A stretch of 64,000 bases of DNA from Cristatella mucedo (taxonomy: Eukaryota > Bryozoa > Phylactolaemata > Cristatellidae), in contig WPIO01000026.1 in the NCBI GenBank assembly GCA_009760855.2, positions 1,687,501 to 1,751,500 on the forward strand, given 5' to 3'. The translations under genes were made by a program, and so were the position numbers. The notes below the pieces were generated by a model. The model saw only the letters and a program-made list of their open reading frames with translations, was not told the origin of the DNA and did no database searches. Below are positions 57,901 to 64,000 of this stretch, piece after piece (the first letter of the stretch is position 1; every line of letters starts with the position of its first letter).

Positions 57901-59080
57901 CGCGGGCGGCGATTCGACCTCTCCGTACGAGTGCGACAACTGTGGCCTCTCGTTCGGCGCACACCGCACGAGCTTCCTGAAGCACGTCGCCCTGTGCACG
58001 GGCGCTGCCGCTAGCAGCAGTGGCGGCGGCCCGGCCAGCTTCCCGGGCGGCGGGGCCGGCAACCTGCACGTGTGCAACTACTGCGGGAAGCACTTCGTGC
58101 GCCTGGGCAACTACACACGGCACGTGCAGATGTGCCAGTACTCGGCCGGCGGCATGGCCGGCGCCGAGGGCCTGCGCCATCAGCTGCACATCAAGCAGTG
58201 CAACAGATGCCTGGAAGCGATCCCAGCCGACCAGTACGTCGGTCACGTGGAGCGCTGCTACGGAATCCGCGCCGGTGCCAGCTCGCTGCTGCACATGCAG
58301 CCGGACGTGGCCCAGCTGCTGTCTCTAGGCGGCGGCAGCATACCCGAGGGGTTCGCTCTGAGTGCGTCGTCAGCCTCAGCGCTGCTCGCCGCTCAGCAGA
58401 AGCAGGTGCCGCCTCCGTCCTGGACGTGTCCCAGGTGCAAGAAGGACTTCAAGCAGAGTGGCCAGTACATCCGCCACATATCGACGTGCAGCATGGAGTT
58501 CCTCAAGTGTCCCAAGTGTGACTTTGGTCGATATTATTCCGACAGTAAAGATTTCGACAATCACGTGACCATGTGCCGCGGCAAGGTTGGTGCAGCCGCC
58601 GGTCCGGTCGCAGGCGCTCTAGCCACTCAGTCGTCGTCGTCCTCTCCGCTTCCGATGCCTTCCGCAGACCAGCAGAAGCCGAGCGCAGGACCGGTCGTCG
58701 TCGGCGCATCCGTCGATCCCGATTCCCGAGCGCCGATACCCGAGGGCCGTCCAGCCGCTGCCGACCATCGCCAACTCATTCCTTCGGACCCGGTTCAGTT
58801 TACCGCAGCAGAATACAATCCGCAATCGTACTTACCGAGCCGGCTGCACTTGACCGCAGCCGAGCCATCTTCTATAACCATGACAGAGGCAATGGACTTC
58901 ACAGCTCCTTCGACGAGCAGCGACCACCTACAGGACGACGACGAACTCGCCGCCGACGGCGCCGAGTTCGCGCTACAGGAAGAAGTCGTGGCCGCCAGCG
59001 ATGGCGACGCCGAGCTGGCGATTGGCGGCGCCAACTCCGATGGACCTGTGGCGTGCGACAGCAACATGATGCTAGCGTAG
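54908..59080 (+). CDS. ZAD-like poly-C2HC zinc-finger protein, 1390 aa, single coding exon
   Basis: Probable nuclear zinc-finger protein; whether it binds DNA or protein is unknown. The ATG at 54908 was chosen because a splice acceptor (cttgtatttccacag) ends at 54889, just upstream; the in-frame ATG at 54785 would be intronic. Residues 4-45 hold C4-x2-C7...C42-x2-C45 followed by an amphipathic helix, which resembles the ZAD dimerisation domain. PKRRRH near residue 85 is a possible nuclear signal. Sixteen fingers start at residues 292, 371, 426, 505, 539, 589, 622, 766, 804, 849, 911, 1009, 1056, 1098, 1174 and 1201. All are C-x2-C-x(11-14)-H-x3-C. Linkers are rich in Gly, Ala and Ser, with an acidic run at about 829-844 and a poly-Ala run near 940. 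The tail (1224-1390) is Ser/Pro/Ala-rich, then acidic. No orthologue is recognised. Confidence 0.93.
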   Translation: MDGCIMCENTLTTAASQKMLVLLEDVFQVSIVANINRALFVCSRCEVNVHFIEGAMKLKKEMEEHLLETLDLAQPEGGGGSSLPRPKRRRHDTGDGAGDTGVGATGPGAQPLPLSSLDDEAGREFGGRGEAAVAATPPFGIKRPGGVVGGGQGEGFYNRSSAAFDPTRPVSYSMKRSRPQQQPDLTGRAPGLQLGLARGTGLGAALAAASHPDAGPNDLHRPMGNGRLLLPHEPTSGGGAEHGGGRVYDVVERSMAGGLLRPHHLSELQQHVPGGGMAGAPAGIRRRRGFPCAQCGKVLRTRAWLTRHLQSCGSDSPFDDAEGLLTDQDSYSEDDADTTGDTKGDMSSLVVVDASTPSAASSTPPSIVCACKDCGKTFKRKTWLLKHAMQCVASRVGASARAEAGHAAGLASGMGGPNQVGSALTCHHCGKRYLGRYDKYREHVKQCGLRANGGLVVAGGGLVVAGGGLGAVAGGGGGGLAAMGVVAGSAGSGGGGAAGVGENACFKCGEAVAGGGEELDKHVAECPGQASAENTVHTCPTCGRCYAKRYDYFLRHVRSCQRGDDRGGIMAMGGMGGEQAMADGEPCVCPRCSKMYRRADHLWQHMEMCRGIPGRNVGPHVCDKCGKTYGTRYDVLQRHVLTCKGIAAAASGQASAIELPLDTTQAAAQRSILGAAATGKEGGGSSSVGAGGGAGGGGSDAGSTLADGDVSLLAGAIGGGGRMSAVGADDASGGGGSAAARALSESAAGGSFDGANGRGAPTANECTKCGKVLTLRYDQFVRHVSKCLGPLPMGASPEVDSYMCQKCGRDFGREYELYLRHVDVCDGADEDGADDDDDGGDDEGSQHVCPGCGRTCETYEELWTHAQTCQSRGALLMDGDEAASAGPEDDGGSIGDAGSSLRASGKMRNMCAKCGKCYVLLTCYRKHVAKCMGGGGDTSAAAAAAAAAAAAVTTNGGLYNGGMRRPGGEAYGASSGSPSTGSNPADDIENEDEDAAAAAGGDSTSPYECDNCGLSFGAHRTSFLKHVALCTGAAASSSGGGPASFPGGGAGNLHVCNYCGKHFVRLGNYTRHVQMCQYSAGGMAGAEGLRHQLHIKQCNRCLEAIPADQYVGHVERCYGIRAGASSLLHMQPDVAQLLSLGGGSIPEGFALSASSASALLAAQQKQVPPPSWTCPRCKKDFKQSGQYIRHISTCSMEFLKCPKCDFGRYYSDSKDFDNHVTMCRGKVGAAAGPVAGALATQSSSSSPLPMPSADQQKPSAGPVVVGASVDPDSRAPIPEGRPAAADHRQLIPSDPVQFTAAEYNPQSYLPSRLHLTAAEPSSITMTEAMDFTAPSTSSDHLQDDDELAADGAEFALQEEVVAASDGDAELAIGGANSDGPVACDSNMMLA
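56262..56335 (+). repeat. 21-bp minisatellite inside the zinc-finger CDS
   Basis: ggcggcctggtagtcgccgg is repeated in frame two times, then in a third variant unit. It encodes repeated GGLVVAG and GGLGAVAG units between fingers 3 and 4. Confidence 0.9.
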
Positions 59081-59690
59081 TGCTTGCTGGTTCCGAGGAG
59101 CTGCAGCAACCGATTCGAGCACGTGACAATGAAACTGTAGATCCTGGCATTTGGCGACGGTCGTCTGCTCGACTACACTCCACAACCAGTGCAGTGCACG
59201 AAGCAAAAGCTGACCGCACTGTGCTCCGTTAGTGCTGATATTGCTGGCTTAGTGTTTGTACTCGTACTACTTTTTTTTTCGTTTGCGTGTCGCGAGTGTG
59301 CAGTATTACTGCACCAAGCTGGGTGGAGGTGTCGCTTATGTCTGTGTCCTGCACCACGCCGTTGACGTATAAGCACTGTCGTAGATACCTCCTGCATGAA
59401 CGCCGCATTCTTCCTGCAGTTTGTAGGATTTGATACATATCTTTATTAGTGCGTGACCACTTAAACCGTGACAGGCCAGCCGCTGCCTTGCTATTTTGTA
59501 GAGCAGTCGGTAGGCCGTCACTACTAGCAGAACAATCCATGGGTTGTGACATTCTTATTAACCGCCTAGCTGTCGTGTTACGTATTCTCTTCATCGTAGC
59601 AGTTTGTACAGGTGGCAATGTGTCTTTTACCTTGAAACCCTTAGAGTATTTTACATTATTTTGAATAAACGTCCGAACGTGTGGCCAAAC
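59081..59690 (+). terminator. 3' UTR and poly(A) signal of the zinc-finger gene
   Basis: After the TAG at 59078 the GC-rich coding composition gives way to AT-richer sequence. A canonical AATAAA lies at 59664-59669, followed by a GT-rich stretch (gtgtggccaaacttgggtttgttttg), as expected at a cleavage site. The cleavage position near 59685 is inferred. Confidence 0.65.
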
Positions 59691-62090
59691 TTGGGTTTGT
59701 TTTGTTCGATGAGCTGCAGTTGCTGCCTGTCACCGGAGTGAGTGCAAGAGGACCTATGCTCCGAGACGGGATTCTTATTAGGATTGCTGTGGTACTGGTC
59801 AGGTAATGAATATTCTTCTTGGGTTAGACTGCTCGCCTCACTCTACCAGGAGCGACTACCGTGGCAGGCAAGAGCACACACCCCACTAGAACTGCTTGAA
59901 AGCAAGACACGGCTGTCTGGCCTGGCCTCGCCTGTGCTTGCATGTTTTCCAGTCAGTCGACTGCTTTAACTCCTAAAAAGTGTGTGACAGCGTCCAGCTC
60001 TCATGGCAGACGTAGCTGCCGTATCCTGTCATTTACGATCGACCTCAGTGGGGCCAGACGTGACCGTTTTTTAAGATGGGATCAACAGCTTAACTTTTGG
60101 AGGGGTCGAGCTGTTGTGGAGGGAGCAGCCAACGCCTGGTATGCTGGTTCTTGCATGTCTATTGTTATGAGATCGCTACTGCTGCTGAAATACTGACTGT
60201 TGCCCTGAGGCTGGTCTCACCATACGCTCGAGTCTAATGGAAAAACTCGGATGAGGCAACCTGCAGTAGCCCCAGACGCAGCTACTATGGCCGTTCCTAG
60301 CTTTGGTGACCCCTCGGGGTAGGTACGGCATTTGCGGCGAAACCTTCAACTTTGGCCAAACTTCTCCAGCAGTAATCTTGAGAAACAGCGATGCTTTGCC
60401 GCCAGAACTCGTGCTTTCCTGGATAGCGAGCACTGTTACAGCCGCAACGCTTGTGGCGGGTCACTGGACTTGAGGAGGCAGGCTCACATGCGATGCGAAG
60501 GCCTGCACATATGGTAGTTTGGTAAGTATGACTGCTCGGCCAATCTGTGAAGAGCAATGCTCATTCATAAATACCGGCACAGCTTGGATGCGAACGATAA
60601 CTGACAGCTGGACACGAGGAAAAAATCTCGACTGATTTAACAATCTCATATTTATAGCGATAGAAGAGCCTTATCGGCTATCACCACTGCCTGCAATTGG
60701 CAATAGAGGATTGCTCAACTGCCGGATGTGAACACACGACCTCGGTCGTGAAGAGCAAGCACCTTACCGTCTGGTCTATCGCGGCTCTTCAAACAGGTAT
60801 GGACTGCAGGCGGTACAGATTATCTGAGTCGGTGGCAATGCACAAGAGCTAAGGCGTCGAATTACTACTACCTTAGCATTTATCTCGGTACTGATGCTTG
60901 CGCCCAGAATATCAATGTCAATGGATTAATCGAAATACTAGCGAGGCATAATCACCAGCAGACTGTTACAAAGTCCTTCACAGTTCGTTCTCACAGATTA
61001 GTGGGGGCACGGGGTGATGTTGGCATCTCCAATGACCAGCAATGGAGATATTGGACGACACCGATGGTAGAATGCTTTAAACCTGAAGGACCTTGGCAGG
61101 ACTGTGTGTTTTGTGGAAATAAAGTGTTTAGACAAAGGTTGCTTCAGCCGCGTGACCACTGTATACAAATGATCGTTCTTGATCGTTTAATATATTTGAA
61201 TTTGTATCTCGTCTTCTGTATGGTTTGTTTTGACATACGGCCAAAGGCTATTAAGAATTTCCATGCCCTTAAAGGTTGTCTCAAGTGACGGTCCAGACTG
61301 CACTGCAAATACGGCGTCGTTTGCGAATAGAGCCAGGTCAGTTTCTGCTGTGGGCACAGTGTCTACAGCAGGCTGCTCTACATGATTACAAGAGTCTATT
61401 CATATTTAACTTAAATGAACAAGTTTTGAGATATACAAAATATGACCACTAACTCCTAAGCCGTAAACCCATTAAGCACACAGCCCTTAAGCACAGCACC
61501 CAACGTGCTAAACCCTATGCTGAATATGTGCCCACAAAACGAGTTTGTTTATAAAGTACATTTAAATAGACCCTGACGGCAATATTGAGCAGCCTGCCAT
61601 GGGCACTATGGCCATAGCACAAACTGACCTGGTTGTATGCGAAAACGATGCCAGACTAGCTGGATTGCAGCATCAACAGACGCGAGCTAAACCTAGATGC
61701 ACTAGCACTAGTACACTTCCGGTCGTCCAAGGATCGCCAGGCAGGCTGGTTGTAAGTGCAGAGACGCTAGCACAGCGCCACTTAAGTTGACTTACTTTCT
61801 TTCCAGTAAAGTGGCTGAAAAAAGATTTGGGTCAGTTAGGGTGCTGCACAGACGTTTATGAATATGATTATGACTGGCTTATATCATTAAAAAAACACGG
61901 GAGATTTTAGTGTTGCATTACAATGCTGGCCTGAGTGTCTGCTGACCTAGTGGTAAGCCCTGCACAGCTGAGAAACCTGGCCTGCTGTCCGGCAAGGACT
62001 CTATACCGCGACCCGTGTCGTTAAGTGCCCGATCTTAACTGCAGTCTCATTCTGCATTTGACCTTGGCATTAAGCGACGCACTCCCCCCC
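59691..62090. other. No gene seen
   Basis: One SINE A copy. A 95-codon frame at 61001-61288 has no recognised domain. Confidence 0.5.
60626..60787 (-). mobile_element. SINE family A
   Basis: ctcgactgatttaacaatct, gcgatagaagagccttatcg, caatagaggattgctcaact, cacacgacctcggtcgtgaa and gagcaagcaccttaccgtct-ggtctatcgcggc give a full-length minus copy. Confidence 0.85.
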
Positions 62091-62122
62091 CCCGAGAGCT
62101 TTGGTGGCTCAAAGCTCTCGGG
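62091..62122. repeat. Perfect 13-bp inverted repeat with 6-nt loop
   Basis: cccgagagctttg (62091-62103), loop gtggct, caaagctctcggg (62110-62122), preceded by a C run. Confidence 0.97.
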
Positions 62123-62134
62123 CACCCCTTAAGC

Positions 62135-62285
62135 CTGAGTTCTAGCTCAAGGGTAAGGGGCTCGCTCTTCTATACCGAGGTCTTAGTTTTGAATCCTGCA
62201 TCAGAGATGCATCTTTGTTTGCCCGCTGCAAGAGCTGCTGATAGCCGCTCTGCCTCTTCTGCCGCTATATAAATGAGGGTGCAGG
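62135..62285 (+). mobile_element. SINE family A with expanded tail
   Basis: gggtaaggggctcgctcttc, ggtcttagttttgaatcctg, gctgatagccgctctgcctc and ttctgccgctatataaatga-ggg follow the family order. The normal tail is replaced by the CGATCG minisatellite that starts at 62285. Confidence 0.78.
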
Positions 62286-62395
62286 ATCGATCGGCTATAT
62301 CGATCGGCTGAAGCGATCGTCTGGATCGATCGCCTGGAGCGATCGGCTGGATCAATCGATCCGAGCGATCGGCTGGATCGATCGGCTGACCGAGC
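62285..62395. repeat. CGATCG minisatellite
   Basis: About eight to nine degenerate 10-13 bp units of the type ggatcgatcggct / gagcgatcggctg, directly at the 3' end of a SINE A copy. Confidence 0.9.
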
Positions 62396-62399
62396 TCTT

Positions 62400-63520
62400 C
62401 GTTATCTTCGGTGTCTTGCTGTTATTGAGTTTGTCACGTGCGATGTTTCTATTAAGATTCAGCTGAATGTTGCACTGAGTGGCTTCCTTTGATGCTTGCT
62501 TTTCTCGCAGCTATCGGCGATAAATACGCGCTCATGTTCTACTCGCTTCGCTCCTTTTCCTTCCCAATTCATTTCCGTGAAAACTCGCCGGTTCAAAATG
62601 GCCGGCGAAATCCACAGGTTGTATATGAAAATTAGCCTGTAACCATTAGAAGGATTAATCGCGGAAAAACTTCGCGCCTCTGCTTTGGCAGGAGGACCGC
62701 CGTGTCCACTGATCTAGCCGATGAGCCCCCTCACTGACCACCACGGTCAAAGCTCTTGGTAAACGGAGCCAAAGCGATACGGGAGGATAATAAATGCGTA
62801 TTTCAAAAATATATTTAATAATTTTATGCAATCTTATTCGTCTGAGCCGTTTAGCGAACCAGCATTGAGTTGCGTACACGAAGAGTACAGACGTTGTGAC
62901 CGTCAGTGAGTTGACAGTAACTATATAGTAAACCTCCCCGTGTAGAATCGTGGGCAGATACTGTTTGTTTTGGTTCAACTCTTATCAAAGGCACAGCAAG
63001 GCATGTTAACTATTGACCGCTTTCTCGATCGTATAATAAGTAAAGTATGCTACGAGAGCTGGGCAAAGTCTCGACGTCGTCGTACCGACCGTACAATAAT
63101 TACTGCAGAGCGAACAGCTTATGCCCAACACCCGAAGCTTTGCAAGCTTGAGAGCCGCTGAAGAGTGATCGTGCACCGACAGGTCTGTGGGAGCTAGCTA
63201 GGAGAGAAGAATACGACAATCAACTTTAAATGTCTCGCAGGTTTAATTGCAACGTATGTGGGCGTAGGCGCTAGGCTGCAGCGTAGCCTCCTTCATGACA
63301 GCGGCTACGATGGCGAGCTGCGAACGCGAGCAGTTTAAGAAAAGCAGTAGAGTCGCTCAGAGGTGTCCAGCAGGAGCAATCAAAGCGGACGAAGCAGCGA
63401 ATGCATATCGACTCGCAGATCGAGCTTGTCAGGTAAAGCAGCGCTGTGCGCTCGCCATTCGTATCGGGCGGAAGCTGGAAGACTAACTTCAGCAGCGAGT
63501 CCCGCAGCTTCCCCGAGTAT
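62400..63520. other. No firm gene; one weak exon-like stretch
   Basis: A pyrimidine tract ending in ctcgcag near 62511 is followed by about 42 open codons to a TAG near 62636. No domain is recognised. Confidence 0.25.
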
Positions 63521-63571
63521 GCACACACACCCACACACACCCACACACCCACACACACACACACACCCACA

Positions 63572-63631
<60 letters not shown>

Positions 63632-63666
63632 CACACGCACGCACGCACGCACACACACACACACAC
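63521..63666. repeat. (CA)n/(CGCA)n compound microsatellite
   Basis: CACACCCA blocks, then about 15 CGCA units, then CA units. Confidence 0.97.
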
Positions 63667-63734
63667 GTGGGCATCAGGCAAAACCAAGTGCGATGTTTGT
63701 GCTGACGCACGTTGTACGGTCGTTTTACAATAGT

Positions 63735-63900
63735 AGCTATAATAATAGCAATGGCAAGACATGTGTATGGCGCCCTAAGAGAACTAAATCTCGCTCCCAG
63801 CACTTTGCATGTGCAGTTAAGGAAGAATGCCTATTGGTTAGAATGCCTATTGGTTATCGTGCACAGTGTCGGCCGTCATAAGCACACAAAGGACAAATGA
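63735..63900 (+). mobile_element. Diverged family B/C-type repeat
   Basis: ataataatagcaatggcaag, tatggcgccctaagagaact and cagcactttgcatgtgcagt resemble the shared core of families B and C. cataagcacacaaaggacaa matches 54553-54572 in the long family C copy. It contains a small direct repeat (agaatgcctattggtta, twice). Confidence 0.5.
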
Positions 63901-64000
63901 CACAGACTGAGACGGTGAGGCCGTCCGTGAGGAACAAATTTTTTTGTAGCTTGCTTTTATATTTGTTATAGCAAGAGAACAAATAGCATGCCGTCAATTG

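Noticed and set aside
61001-61288. 95-codon plus-strand frame
   Set aside because: No domain, AT-rich second half and no splice or promoter support.

Overview
The window is nuclear DNA from a metazoan, probably an invertebrate; the phylum cannot be fixed from the sequence. Signs are spliced genes with canonical GT/AG introns, an AATAAA poly(A) signal, a CpG island, tRNA-derived SINEs, decayed CR1/L2-like LINEs and many long dinucleotide microsatellites. Gene density is low. Only two genes can be supported with confidence.

Left third (1-25,045): the 3' half of a glycoside hydrolase family 31 gene of the lysosomal acid alpha-glucosidase / maltase type, on the + strand. Seven exons (4962-5110, 7324-7408, 7809-7990, 20159-20247, 20434-20483, 24327-24473, 25018-25044) join in phase and give about 242 residues of C-terminal sequence. 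The catalytic exons lie off the left edge. A 12-kb intron (7991-20158) is packed with LINE fragments, SINEs and (CA)n and (TA)n tracts.

Middle (25,045-54,000): no intact gene seen. It holds LINE fragments (29.4-31.2, 32.5, 33.3 and 35.6 kb), SINEs, simple repeats, several strong inverted repeats, and a decayed copy (47.5-48.4 kb, minus strand) of a multicopy protein family that I recognise only by its motifs. A CpG-rich block at about 44.1-46.5 kb looks like a promoter island. It contains a duplicated module with CTCF-like cores, and one of two copies of an unexplained 56-nt element; the other copy lies 2.2 kb away.

Right (54,890-59,690): one large GC-rich coding exon for a 1390-residue zinc-finger protein. 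It has an N-terminal ZAD-like C-x2-C...C-x2-C module and 16 fingers, all ending in Cys (C2HC) rather than His. A splice acceptor lies 18 nt upstream of the chosen ATG, and a poly(A) signal lies about 580 nt after the stop. The CpG island 8-10 kb upstream is a candidate promoter for it, but the link is inferred. The last 4 kb is SINEs, a CGATCG minisatellite and a (CA)/(CGCA) tract.

The most novel-looking items are the all-C2HC ZAD-like protein, the duplicated 56-nt element and the duplicated CpG-island module. The two genes show no functional link to each other.
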